From Mycolicibacterium monacense (lineage in GTDB: Bacteria; Actinomycetota; Actinomycetes; Mycobacteriales; Mycobacteriaceae), in the NCBI RefSeq assembly GCF_010731575.1, contig NZ_AP022617.1, forward strand, positions 5,642,001 to 5,706,000: a DNA stretch of 64,000 nucleotides, in the 5' to 3' direction. A program made the position numbers and the translations under genes. The notes beneath the pieces are model-generated. The model did not search any database and was not told where the DNA came from. It saw only the letters and a list, made by a program, of their open reading frames with translations. Shown here piece after piece: positions 27,593 through 37,733 of the stretch (positions within the stretch are counted from its first letter, which is position 1; each line of letters starts with the position of its first letter).

Positions 27593-28876
27593 ATGCCAGG
27601 CCCTAACTCGTGCCCCATAGCCCCTGACTTCGACTTCCTCGACGCGAATCTCAACCTCGAGCGTCTGCCGGTGGCCGAGCTCGCGGAGTTGCGCAAATCC
27701 GAGCCCGTCCACTGGGTGGATGTGCCGGGCGGAACCGGGGGCTTCGGTGACAAAGGCTACTGGCTCGTCACCAAGCACGCGGACGTCAAGGACGTCTCCA
27801 AGCGCAACGACGTCTTCGGCAGCTCGCCCGACGGCGCCATCCCGGTGTGGCCGCAGGACATGACCCGCGATGCGATCGACCTGCAGAAGGCTGTCCTGCT
27901 GAACATGGACGCACCGCAGCACACCCGCCTGCGCAAGATCATTTCGCGCGGTTTCACCCCCCGTGCCGTCGGACGCCTCGAGGACGAACTGCGGGCACGC
28001 GCCCAGAAGATCGCCGAGACCGCTGCCGCCGAAGGCGCCGGCGACTTCGTCGAACAGGTCTCGTGCGAGCTGCCGCTGCAGGCCATCGCCGAACTGCTCG
28101 GTGTGCCGCAGGACGATCGGGACAAACTGTTCCGGTGGTCCAACGAGATGACCGCCGGTGAGGATCCGGAGTACGCCGACGTCGACCCGGCGATGTCGTC
28201 GTTCGAACTGATCACCTACGCGATGAAGATGGCGGAGGAACGGGCCAAGAACCCGACCGAGGACATCGTCACCAAGTTGATCGAAGCCGACATCGACGGT
28301 GAGAAGCTCTCCGACGACGAGTTCGGCTTCTTCGTGGTGATGCTCGCGGTGGCCGGCAACGAGACCACCCGCAACTCGATCACCCACGGCATGATCGCGT
28401 TCTCCCAGAACCCCGATCAGTGGGAGCTCTACAAGAAGGAACGGCCGGAGACCGCCGCCGACGAGATCGTCCGCTGGGCCACCCCGGTATCGGCCTTCCA
28501 GCGCACCGCGCTGGAAGACACCGAACTCGGTGGCGTACAGATCAAGAAGGGGCAGCGGGTCGTGATGTCCTACCGGTCGGCGAACTTCGACGAAGAGGTC
28601 TTCGAGAACCCGTACCAGTTCGACATCCTGCGTAACCCCAACCCGCACGTCGGGTTCGGCGGCACCGGCGCCCACTACTGCATCGGCGCCAACCTGGCCA
28701 AGATGACGATCAACCTGATCTTCAATGCGATCGCCGACAAAATGCCGGACCTCAAGCCGATCGGTCAGCCGGAACGGCTGAAGTCCGGGTGGCTCAACGG
28801 CATCAAGCACTGGCAGGTCGACTACACCGGCGCCGGCGGGCCGGCAATCGAACAGAAGTGCCCCGTCGCTCAGTAG
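27593..28876 (+). CDS. cyp125: CYP125, steroid C26/C27 monooxygenase
   Basis: A 427-residue cytochrome P450. The I-helix oxygen-activation motif is VAGNETTRNS, the K-helix ExxR is in ADEIVRWATP and the haem Cys is in FGGTGAHYCIGANLA. CYP125 oxidises the terminal methyl of cholesterol/cholestenone to the acid, starting side-chain degradation. It heads the operon cyp125-fadE28-fadE29-chsH2-chsH1-ltp2, behind a KstR box and a GAGGAG ribosome-binding site. Matches Rv3545c. Confidence 0.94.
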   Translation: MPGPNSCPIAPDFDFLDANLNLERLPVAELAELRKSEPVHWVDVPGGTGGFGDKGYWLVTKHADVKDVSKRNDVFGSSPDGAIPVWPQDMTRDAIDLQKAVLLNMDAPQHTRLRKIISRGFTPRAVGRLEDELRARAQKIAETAAAEGAGDFVEQVSCELPLQAIAELLGVPQDDRDKLFRWSNEMTAGEDPEYADVDPAMSSFELITYAMKMAEERAKNPTEDIVTKLIEADIDGEKLSDDEFGFFVVMLAVAGNETTRNSITHGMIAFSQNPDQWELYKKERPETAADEIVRWATPVSAFQRTALEDTELGGVQIKKGQRVVMSYRSANFDEEVFENPYQFDILRNPNPHVGFGGTGAHYCIGANLAKMTINLIFNAIADKMPDLKPIGQPERLKSGWLNGIKHWQVDYTGAGGPAIEQKCPVAQ

Positions 28877-28903
28877 GATTTCCCGGGATCAAGGAGGATT
28901 CGG

Positions 28904-29914
28904 GTGGATTTCAGTCCAGACGAGGGGCAGCAGGCTGTCGCCGATGTGGTGACGGCGGTGCTCGAGCGTGACAACTCTTGGGACGCCCTGGTTTCCGGCG
29001 GCGTCACCGCGCTCGGGGTGCCGGAACGCCTCGGCGGGGACGGCGTCGGCTTGGCCGAGCTCGCCACCGCGCTGACCGAGATCGGCAGGCGCGGCACCAT
29101 CAGCCCGGCGCTCGCCACGGTCGGACTCGGGCTCGTCCCGCTGCTCGATCTGGCTTCCGACGAACAGCAGGACCGCTACCTCGCAGGCGTGGCCAAGGGC
29201 GCGATCCTGACCGCCGCGCTCAACGAGCCGGGTGTGGCGCTGCCTGATCGGCCGGCGACCACGCTGACCGGCGGGCGCCTCAACGGCACCAAGGTCGGAG
29301 TTCCGTATGCCGGTGCGGCTGAATACATCCTGGTGAGCACCGACAACGGTGTCGTGGTGGTGTCGGCGTCCGCCGACGGCGTGCAGGTCACCGAGACGCC
29401 GACCTCCAACGGCGGGGACGAGGCTGCGGTCACGTTCTCCGACGTCGCGGTCGACGACGCCGATGTGCTGGGGTCCGGTTTGGAGGCGGTCCGTCGTGTC
29501 AATGCGCTGGCGCTGGCCGCCACCGGGGCGTTCGCCGCCGGGCTGGTGGCTGGTGCGCTGCGGCTGACCGCGGACTACGTCGCCAACCGGCATCAGTTCG
29601 GACGTCCGCTGTCGACGTTCCAGACCGTCGCCGCGCAGCTTGCCGAGGTGTACATCGCTTCTCGCACATTGGATCTCGCGGCGAATTCGGTGGTCTGGCG
29701 GCTAGCTGAAGGGCTTGACGCCGCTGACGACCTCGAGGTGCTCGGGTACTGGCTGACCTCGCAGGCGCCGCCGGTCATGCAGACCTGCCATCACCTGCAC
29801 GGCGGTATGGGTATGGACATCACCTACCCGATGGACCGCTACTACTCGACGATCAAGGACCTGTCCCGGTTACTGGGCGGCCCGTCGCATCGTCTGGACC
29901 TGGTGGGAGTTTGA
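28904..29914 (+). CDS. fadE28: FadE28 (ChsE1), subunit of the side-chain acyl-CoA dehydrogenase
   Basis: A 336-residue acyl-CoA dehydrogenase-like subunit starting at GTG 28904 with AAGGAGG upstream. YVANRHQFGRPLSTFQTVAAQLAEVYIASRTL and CHHLHGGMGMDITYPMDRYY mark the C-terminal domain. It pairs with FadE29 as an alpha2beta2 enzyme (ChsE1-ChsE2) that dehydrogenates the 3-carbon side chain, 3-OPC-CoA. Its stop overlaps the fadE29 ATG (TGATG). Matches Rv3544c. Confidence 0.92.
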   Translation: MDFSPDEGQQAVADVVTAVLERDNSWDALVSGGVTALGVPERLGGDGVGLAELATALTEIGRRGTISPALATVGLGLVPLLDLASDEQQDRYLAGVAKGAILTAALNEPGVALPDRPATTLTGGRLNGTKVGVPYAGAAEYILVSTDNGVVVVSASADGVQVTETPTSNGGDEAAVTFSDVAVDDADVLGSGLEAVRRVNALALAATGAFAAGLVAGALRLTADYVANRHQFGRPLSTFQTVAAQLAEVYIASRTLDLAANSVVWRLAEGLDAADDLEVLGYWLTSQAPPVMQTCHHLHGGMGMDITYPMDRYYSTIKDLSRLLGGPSHRLDLVGV

Positions 29915-31077
29915 TGTTCATCGATCTGACGCCCGAGCAGCGGCGGCTGCAAGCCGAACTGCGGGAGTACTTCTCGACGCTCATTTCGCCCGAAGAGCGC
30001 GATGCCATGGAGACCGACCGGCACAACGAGGCCTACCGCGCGGTGATCAAGCGGATGGGCGCCGACGGCAAGCTCGGCGTCGGCTGGCCGAAGGAGTTCG
30101 GCGGCTTGGGTTTCGGCCCCGTCGAGCAGTCGATCTTCGTCAACGAGGCGGCCCGCGCGGACGTCCCGCTGCCCGCGGTCACGTTGCAGACCGTCGGCCC
30201 GACGCTGCAGGTGTACGGCACCGAAGCGCAGAAGAAGAAGTTCCTGCCGGCGATCCTCGCCGGTGAGGTGCACTTCGCGATCGGCTACTCCGAACCCGAG
30301 GCCGGCACCGATCTGGCGTCGCTGCGGACCTCGGCGGTGCGGCACGGTGACGAGTACATCGTGAACGGGCAGAAGATGTGGACCACCGGCGCCCACGACG
30401 CCGACTACATCTGGCTGGCGGCGCGCACCGACCCGGAAGCCGCGAAACACAAGGGCATTTCGATCCTGATCGTCGACACCAAGGATCCCGGCTACTCCTG
30501 GACGCCGATCATCCTGTCCGACGGCGCCCACCACACCAACGCCAGCTACTACAACGACGTCCACGTTCCCGCCGACATGCTCGTCGGTGAGGAGAACGCG
30601 GGCTGGAAGCTGATCACCACCCAGCTCAACCACGAGCGCGTCATGCTCGGACCGGCGGGCAAGGTGGCCGGCATCTACGACCGCGTGCACGCGTGGGCGT
30701 CGAAGCCCGGGTCCAACGGGGTGACGCCGCTCGAGAACGACAACGTGCGGCGCGCCCTGGGGGAGATCCGCGCGGTCTGGCGGATCAACGAGCTGCTCAA
30801 CTGGCAGGTCGCCGCGGCCGGGGAGACCATCGCGGTCGCCGACGCCGCCGCCACGAAAGTGTTTTCGACAGAACGCATTCAGCGGATCGGACGGCTCGCC
30901 GAGGAGATCGTCGGCGCCTACGGCAACCCGGCCGAACCCGATACCGCAGAACTACTGCGCTGGCTCGACAGCCAGACCAAACGCAACCTCGTCATCACCT
31001 TCGGAGGCGGGGTCAACGAGGTCATGCGCGAGATGATCGCGGCGTCGGGTCTCAAGGTGCCGAGGGTGCCGCGATGA
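29914..31077 (+). CDS. fadE29: FadE29 (ChsE2), subunit of the side-chain acyl-CoA dehydrogenase
   Basis: A 387-residue acyl-CoA dehydrogenase starting at ATG 29914, which shares its A with the fadE28 stop. YSEPEAGTDLASLRTSAVRH and NGQKMWTTGAHDADYIWLAART define the FAD-binding middle domain. Works with FadE28 on 3-OPC-CoA. Its stop lies inside a 24-bp sequence that also occurs at the end of kstR2. Matches Rv3543c. Confidence 0.92.
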   Translation: MFIDLTPEQRRLQAELREYFSTLISPEERDAMETDRHNEAYRAVIKRMGADGKLGVGWPKEFGGLGFGPVEQSIFVNEAARADVPLPAVTLQTVGPTLQVYGTEAQKKKFLPAILAGEVHFAIGYSEPEAGTDLASLRTSAVRHGDEYIVNGQKMWTTGAHDADYIWLAARTDPEAAKHKGISILIVDTKDPGYSWTPIILSDGAHHTNASYYNDVHVPADMLVGEENAGWKLITTQLNHERVMLGPAGKVAGIYDRVHAWASKPGSNGVTPLENDNVRRALGEIRAVWRINELLNWQVAAAGETIAVADAAATKVFSTERIQRIGRLAEEIVGAYGNPAEPDTAELLRWLDSQTKRNLVITFGGGVNEVMREMIAASGLKVPRVPR

Positions 31078-31105
31078 GCGCTTGCGCGAAGAGCAGGGGA
31101 CAGCG

Positions 31106-32059
31106 GTGAGCGCGGATCTCCAGCCCGACATCGAGAAGATCAAGGCGGAGGGCCGCAGCGAGCCGCGGGCCGGCCGGGATCCGGTGAACCAGCCGATGAT
31201 CCACCACTGGGTCGACGCCATCGGCGACAAGAACCCGATCTATGTCGACGACGAGGCCGCCAAGGCTGCCGGGCACCCCGGCATCGTCGCACCGCCGGCG
31301 ATGATCCAGGTGTGGACGATGGGCGGCCTGGGTCAGGGCCGCTCGGACGACGACCCGCTGTCGAAGATGATGAACCTGTTCGACGAGGCCGGCTACGTCG
31401 GGGTGGTCGCGACCAACTGTGAGCAGACCTACCACCGGTATCTGCAGCCCGGCGAAGAGATCACCATCCACGCCGACATCACCGACGTGGTCGGTCCCAA
31501 GCAGACCGCACTGGGCGAGGGCTACTTCATCAACCAGCTCATCACCTGGACCGTCGACGGCGGCGAAACCGTCGCCGAGATGAACTGGCGCATCATGAAG
31601 TTCAAGCCGAAGGCAGACGACCGACCGGCCGTGCCCGAGGACCTGGACCCGGACAAGCTGATGCGGCCCGCCTCGTCCAGGGACACCCAGTTCTTCTGGG
31701 ACGGCGTCAATGCCCACGAGTTGCGCATCCAGACGCGCCCGGACGGGACGCTGCAGCATCCACCCGTGCCCGCGGTCTGGGCCGACAAGGACGCCCCGGT
31801 CGACTACGTCGTGGCCGCCGGGACCGGCACGGTCTACAGCTACGTCGTGCACCACGCGCCGAAGGTGCCTGGGCGCAGCCTCCCGTTCGTGATCGCGCTG
31901 GTCGAACTGGACGAGGGTGTGCGGATGCTCGGCGAGTTGCGGGGCGTCGACCCCAGCGAAGTGCAGATCGGAATGCCTGTGCGCGCAACGTATATCGATT
32001 TCCCCGACAGTGACGTCAGCCCGGCGTGGACGCTGTACGCGTGGGAGCCGGCCCGGTGA
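31106..32059 (+). CDS. chsH2: ChsH2, hydratase large subunit with DUF35 domain
   Basis: A 317-residue protein starting at GTG 31106 after AGGGGA. The N-terminal MaoC-like domain includes DAIGDKNPIYVDDEAAKAAGHPGIVAPPAMIQVW; from about residue 200 comes a DUF35 OB-fold (FFWDGVNAHELRIQTRPDG, GTGTVYSYVVHHAPKVPG) without the usual zinc-ribbon cysteines. With ChsH1 it hydrates the 17-side-chain enoyl-CoA, and its DUF35 domain binds Ltp2 to deliver the retro-aldol step. Overlaps chsH1 (GTGA). Matches Rv3542c. Confidence 0.92.
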   Translation: MSADLQPDIEKIKAEGRSEPRAGRDPVNQPMIHHWVDAIGDKNPIYVDDEAAKAAGHPGIVAPPAMIQVWTMGGLGQGRSDDDPLSKMMNLFDEAGYVGVVATNCEQTYHRYLQPGEEITIHADITDVVGPKQTALGEGYFINQLITWTVDGGETVAEMNWRIMKFKPKADDRPAVPEDLDPDKLMRPASSRDTQFFWDGVNAHELRIQTRPDGTLQHPPVPAVWADKDAPVDYVVAAGTGTVYSYVVHHAPKVPGRSLPFVIALVELDEGVRMLGELRGVDPSEVQIGMPVRATYIDFPDSDVSPAWTLYAWEPAR

Positions 32060-32487
32060 GCGCCCCTGGGTCCGATGTCGCCGCCGGGGCGGCTCCGCAC
32101 GTCGAGGTGGGTCACAAACTGCCCGAACTCCAGATCTACGGTGACCCGACGTTCATCGTGTCGACAGCGATCGCCACTCGCGACTACCAGGACGTGCACC
32201 ACGACCGGGACAAGGCGCAGGCCAAGGGCTCCAAGGACATCTTCGTCAACATCCTCACCGATACCGGTCTGGTGCAGCGCTACCTGACCGACTGGGCCGG
32301 ACCGTCGGCGCGGATCAAGTCGATCGGCCTTCGACTGGGCGTCCCGTGGTACGCGTACGACACCATCACGTTCACCGGTGAGGTCACCGCCGTCGACGAC
32401 GGCGTCACCACGGTGAAGGTGGTGGGCGCCAACAGTCTCGGAAATCACGTCATCGCCACGGCGACACTCGTTTTGGGGGACCACTGA
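32056..32487 (+). CDS. chsH1: ChsH1, hydratase small subunit (MaoC-like)
   Basis: A 143-residue MaoC-fold protein beginning at GTG 32056, overlapping the chsH2 stop. The hydratase dyad lies in DYQDVHHDRDKAQAKGSKDIFVNI, with the expected Asp and His. ChsH1 and ChsH2 form the active hydratase of the last side-chain cycle. Its stop overlaps the ltp2 ATG (TGATG). Matches Rv3541c. Confidence 0.92.
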   Translation: MSAPGSDVAAGAAPHVEVGHKLPELQIYGDPTFIVSTAIATRDYQDVHHDRDKAQAKGSKDIFVNILTDTGLVQRYLTDWAGPSARIKSIGLRLGVPWYAYDTITFTGEVTAVDDGVTTVKVVGANSLGNHVIATATLVLGDH

Positions 32488-33644
32488 TGCTCTCCGGAAA
32501 GGCCGCGATCGCGGGTATCGGCGCGACCGACTTCTCCAAGAACTCGGGTCGCAGCGAGCTTCGCCTCGCGGCCGAGGCCGTACTCGATGCGCTCGACGAC
32601 GCCGGTCTCGCGCCGTCGGACGTCGACGGCCTGGTGACCTTCACGATGGACTCGAACCTGGAGACCGCCGTCGCACGTTCGACCGGCATCGGCGAGTTGA
32701 AGTTCTTCAGCCAGATCGGTTACGGCGGAGGGGCGGCGGCCGCCACCGTGCAGCAGGCGGCACTGGCCATCGCGACCGGGGTGGCCGAGGTCGTGGTGGC
32801 GTACCGGGCGTTCAACGAGCGTTCGGAGCACCGCTTCGGTCAGGTCATGACCGGCCTGACGGTCAACGCCGACTCCCGCGGTGTGGAGTACAGCTGGTCC
32901 TATCCGCACGGCCTGAGCACGCCGGCCGCGTCGGTGGCGATGATCGCGCGGCGGTACATGCACGAATTCGGCGCCACCAGCGCCGATTTCGGCGCGGTCT
33001 CGGTAGCCGACCGCAGACACGCGGCGAACAATCCGAAGGCGCACTTCTACGGAAAGCCCATCACCATCGAGGATCACCAGAACTCGAGGTGGATCGCAGA
33101 ACCGCTGCGGCTGCTGGACTGCTGTCAGGAGACCGACGGCGGCGTCGCGATCGTGGTGACCACCCCGGAGCGCGCCAAGGATCTCAAACAGCGCCCGGCG
33201 GTCATCGAGGCAGCCGCCCAGGCCGCAGGTGCCGACCAGTTCACGATGTACTCGTATTACCGCGAGGAACTCGGACTGCCGGAGATGGGTCTGGTCGGGC
33301 GCCAACTGTGGGAGCAGAGCGGATTGTCGCCCACCGACATCCAGACGGCGGTCCTCTACGATCACTTCACCCCGTACACGCTGATCCAACTCGAGGAGTT
33401 GGGCTTCTGCGGTAAGGGTGAGGCCAAGGACTTCATCGCCGGCGGTGCGATCGAAATCGGCGGCAAGCTGCCGATCAACACCCACGGCGGCCAACTCGGT
33501 GAGGCCTACATCCACGGGATGAACGGCATCGCCGAAGGGGTGCGCCAACTGCGCGGCACGTCGGTGAACCAGGTCGACGGGGTCGAACACGTCCTGGTCA
33601 CCGCGGGTACCGGCGTGCCCACCTCGGGGCTGATCCTCGGCTGA
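32487..33644 (+). CDS. ltp2: Ltp2, 17-hydroxy side-chain aldolase (thiolase fold)
   Basis: A 385-residue thiolase-like protein of the SCP-x/lipid-transfer class: AIAGIGATDFSKNSGRSELRLAAEA at the N-terminus, LLDCCQETDGG and LPINTHGGQLGEAYIHGMNGIAEGVRQLRG near the C-terminus, the latter containing the conserved HGG. Ltp2 with the ChsH2 DUF35 domain cleaves the 17-hydroxy C3 side-chain CoA ester to androstenedione and propionyl-CoA. Last gene of the cyp125 operon. Matches Rv3540c. Confidence 0.92.
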   Translation: MLSGKAAIAGIGATDFSKNSGRSELRLAAEAVLDALDDAGLAPSDVDGLVTFTMDSNLETAVARSTGIGELKFFSQIGYGGGAAAATVQQAALAIATGVAEVVVAYRAFNERSEHRFGQVMTGLTVNADSRGVEYSWSYPHGLSTPAASVAMIARRYMHEFGATSADFGAVSVADRRHAANNPKAHFYGKPITIEDHQNSRWIAEPLRLLDCCQETDGGVAIVVTTPERAKDLKQRPAVIEAAAQAAGADQFTMYSYYREELGLPEMGLVGRQLWEQSGLSPTDIQTAVLYDHFTPYTLIQLEELGFCGKGEAKDFIAGGAIEIGGKLPINTHGGQLGEAYIHGMNGIAEGVRQLRGTSVNQVDGVEHVLVTAGTGVPTSGLILG

Positions 33645-33721
33645 ATTCCCGCGGGTACTCCCGCCAGCTACGCGGTAAAGTTTGCTGACGAAGAAGTCGT
33701 GACCGCGGATACAGGGGGCCC

Positions 33722-34876
33722 GTGCTCGTGGGAATCATGCCGGACACCAGCCCGTACGGCTCACAGACCGTGACCGGGCCCGGGTGGCCGAACGTCGACG
33801 AGGAGACCCTCGCCGCCGCCGCAGCCTCGTACGAGGCGCTCGCGGCGAAGCTCAGCGGTTCCGTCGTACCGCAGCAGCAGGGCCAGTTGATGAAGCTCTC
33901 CGACGCCTGGGAGGGCGGCGGCGCGGTCGCCGCGGCCGGGGAGGCCAGCACGATCATCGGCGGGCACGAGGCGAACGCCGCGCATGCCGCCGCAATCGCG
34001 GCCAAACTGCGCGAGATGGAAGTCGCCGTCGTCCGGACCAAGACGATGGTGAACACGATGGCGCAGGAGACGCAGCACGAGTGCGAGGCGATCCAGGCGC
34101 TGCCGTTCAGCAACACCCAGCAGCTGGTCCAGGCCCGCGTCAAAATGGGGCTGTCGCAGAACATCGCGCAGGTCACGGCCAGCTCGACCGAACTGGCCAA
34201 CTCGTTCGGCGTGCCGCCCAGCATCCCCACCCCCGGTGTCCCGCCGACCGTCCCCGGTCAGCAGGCCGCCCAGGGCGCCGCGAAGGAAGCCGGCCAGGCC
34301 GGCGGCCAAGGCTCGCAGCAGGGCATGCAGCAGATGATGCAGATGGCGTCGATGGCAGGCCAGCTGCCACAGCAGATCGGCCAGATGGTGAGCCAGGTGC
34401 CGCAGCAGATGATGCAGCCGCTGCAGCAGCTCTCCCAACCTCTGCAGCAACTGACGTCGATGTTCGGTCAGGGCGGGAAGGCCGATTCCCTCGGTGCGGC
34501 GGGCCTGCCGTTCTCGTCGTTCTCCAACCATCCGCTGGCCGGCGGGTCGGGCGCAGGCGGGGGCGGCGGCATGATGCGGGCGGCGTCGTTGCCCGGTTCA
34601 GGCGGGGTCTCCGCGCAGACCCCGTTGATGGCGGGTCTGGTGGGCACCAACGCGGTCTCCGTCGCGCCCGCGGAGCCCGTCGTCGCCGGTTCGGCGGCGG
34701 TCGGGGGAGTCGCGCCGGTTGCCGCGGGGGCCATGGGCGGTATGGGTGGTATGGGCGCGCCGATGGGCATGATGGGCGGCCGCGGTTCGGGCGGCGGTGG
34801 CGGCACGAGGGCCGGGCTGGCCGCGCCGGAGCCGCTGGAGTACGACCTCGATGAGGACGTCGACGATGAGTGGTGA
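33722..34876 (+). CDS. PPE/EspB-like putative ESX secretion-associated protein
   Basis: A 384-residue protein. The first ~170 residues are helical with a WxG motif (DAWEGGG, W63-G65), as at the hairpin tip of PPE, EspB and WXG100 proteins. A Gln/Met-rich middle (QQMMQPLQQLSQPLQQL) and Gly/Met-rich C-terminus (GGMGGMGAPMGMMGG) follow; the end is acidic (EYDLDEDVDDEW) and contains a YxxxE pattern. No canonical PPE motif is at the N-terminus. Start may be GTG 33722 or GTG 33728, the latter better spaced from AGGGGG. It lies next to ltp2 exactly where M. tuberculosis has PPE63, and is coupled to a PE-like partner. Confidence 0.6.
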   Translation: MLVGIMPDTSPYGSQTVTGPGWPNVDEETLAAAAASYEALAAKLSGSVVPQQQGQLMKLSDAWEGGGAVAAAGEASTIIGGHEANAAHAAAIAAKLREMEVAVVRTKTMVNTMAQETQHECEAIQALPFSNTQQLVQARVKMGLSQNIAQVTASSTELANSFGVPPSIPTPGVPPTVPGQQAAQGAAKEAGQAGGQGSQQGMQQMMQMASMAGQLPQQIGQMVSQVPQQMMQPLQQLSQPLQQLTSMFGQGGKADSLGAAGLPFSSFSNHPLAGGSGAGGGGGMMRAASLPGSGGVSAQTPLMAGLVGTNAVSVAPAEPVVAGSAAVGGVAPVAAGAMGGMGGMGAPMGMMGGRGSGGGGGTRAGLAAPEPLEYDLDEDVDDEW

Positions 34877-34903
34877 CACATCCATGAGAGGAGCCGGCCG
34901 CTG

Positions 34904-35581
34904 ATGGACCCGCTGAAGAAACCCGAGGGCATCTCATGGGACGCGGCGACGGTGGAGCTGCCAGAGATGCCGATGGTGCCGCCGGGCCAGGATGCGATGA
35001 GCGCGACCATCTCGGCTGTGCTGCCGACGTTGGCCGCTCCGTTGATGGCGAATGTGACTGCGCTGCAGGCTAAAGAGGGCATGTTCTCCGGGAAACTGGT
35101 CAGTGCGCAGTCGGCCTACCAGAACGCCGACGATTCCGGCGGGCAGGCCGTCGGCCAGATCACCGGCATGCTGGGCCAACTCGGACAGATGGGCGGGCAG
35201 GCGGCGAGTTCGGCGGGACAGGCCGGAGGCGGTGGCCAGGGCGGCGGAATGTTCGGTTCGCTGATGCAGCAGGCGATGCAGGCCGCCCAGCAGTTCGGAG
35301 GGCAGGGCGGTGGCGCGCAGACCGCTTCCAGCGCACCGGCGCCGGCAGCCGGTCAGCCCGCACCTGCTGCGCCCGCGCACTCAGCGCAAGCGCCACAGGT
35401 CCGGGAGGGCGAACCCGAACCCACCGAAGAGCAGAAGCGTGAAGACGAGCAGCGGACGCCGCTTCTGCACGCCGAAGGTGCTGAGGATGGCACGAATTCG
35501 CATACCGGCCCGGCGCCCGTAGCGCCGCAGGCGCCGGCCACCGACGCCGAGATCGAGGATCTCGCCCGCAGGATGCTGTAG
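34904..35581 (+). CDS. PE/EspC-like putative ESX secretion-associated partner protein
   Basis: A 225-residue protein behind a strong GAGAGGAG site. Residues ~25-75 would form a helical hairpin ending in AYQNADDSGG, where Y72-x3-D76 fits the YxxxD/E secretion signal of type VII substrates. Then come a Gly/Gln-rich low-complexity part, a proline/alanine stretch and an acidic end (EGEPEPTEEQKREDEQ). It lies 27 bp after the WxG-containing gene; together they look like a PE/PPE-type heterodimer in reversed order. Secretion and pairing are inferred; no ESX machinery is in the window. Confidence 0.55.
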   Translation: MDPLKKPEGISWDAATVELPEMPMVPPGQDAMSATISAVLPTLAAPLMANVTALQAKEGMFSGKLVSAQSAYQNADDSGGQAVGQITGMLGQLGQMGGQAASSAGQAGGGGQGGGMFGSLMQQAMQAAQQFGGQGGGAQTASSAPAPAAGQPAPAAPAHSAQAPQVREGEPEPTEEQKREDEQRTPLLHAEGAEDGTNSHTGPAPVAPQAPATDAEIEDLARRML

Positions 35582-36174
35582 CTGTTCGGCGCGAATCCCG
35601 GCGATACAGGTAGCGCCGGAGACAGACGTCCCGTGCCGTGATCATCGGGTGTCCGACGCGCCGACGCACCGCCCGAGGTTCTCGTCCTGCGGGCCGCGAC
35701 TGGCATCGTGAGTACTCAAAATTTCCCAAGGCTGACGATTCTGGCGAACTGCAAGCTTGGTGACTCGATCCTTGCTATAAGGCGCAGTCTCTGCGCGCCA
35801 ATATTTGCACACGAGGCCGCATGCTGGTCTCGGCGCCCGCTTGCGCGGGTGGAAGCCATCGACGCAGCGTGTTAGTTGAGACTACAAATGCGGAGTTGAG
35901 CAGGAATTTTCATGATCGACCGGTGCGATCTGGAGCGTGGTAGCCCGCCACATCGGCCGTGAGCAGGAGCGATACTGACTCAAGTGCCGACCGCGAAAGG
36001 GTTGCCGAGGCGCAGGTAATTGACTGCACAACTCTTAGCTTGGTTTACAAACATGTTTCGTTGTTGCTCTGACAGCAAACCGATAGCATCCGGTTCAGTC
36101 GTTCAGCACCGGCACAGCGAACTCTCAGCCAAGCCGAAGCTGACAGTGGCACCACACAGGGAGGGACCGGTCTG
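35582..36174. other. 593-bp intergenic region at the left end of the accessory island
   Basis: No credible gene on either strand. Its composition becomes more AT-rich than the flanking steroid genes. TTGACT (36020-36025) could be a -35 element 17 bp before GTTTAC, upstream of the Asp/Asn-tract protein. AGGGAGGG (36159-36166) is a clear ribosome-binding site for the ATG at 36175. No attachment site or tRNA was seen. Confidence 0.4.
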
Positions 36175-37347
<1,173 letters not shown>

Positions 37348-37733
37348 CAGGAACGCTCGCAACTTGTAAGCCCGGGATGCCAGCGCGCAGGAGCGCTGAT
37401 GCCGGCAGTATTCCCCAGGTTTGCCCGGTGCCTCCGAAAATCAATACGCCACAGTGTGTTTGGTTGACCAGTGAATGGGCGACATGTGGTCCTCGCTGTT
37501 GTCCGTCAGCGAGCTATCGATCCCAAGGTCTTAGTGCGGAGAAGCTCCCGGCGGTCAGGTCGACCCAAGTTCGAGATCACGTAACAGTGGGCACCGCGTC
37601 GCCTCCGCGCATACGTGCTGCGGAGACTCAGCGGTGTTTCGCCTGGTGATTTCGTCACGGTTGCTAGTCAAGGATGGAGTTGCCCGCGCGAGCGTGGAAC
37701 ACTTTGATTGTCCTCCCACACGGGGAAGTTGCG
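37348..37733. other. 386-bp intergenic region between convergent genes
   Basis: Lies between the 3' ends of the Asp/Asn-tract gene and the leftward toroid gene. No convincing gene, RNA or clear terminator hairpin was seen. Short frames on both strands have no coding character. Confidence 0.4.

Noticed and set aside
31074..31105. Starting chsH2 at 31082 with residues MREEQGTA
   Set aside because: That segment comes from the 24-bp repeated sequence, and GTG 31106 has better spacing to AGGGGA and fits the family N-terminus.
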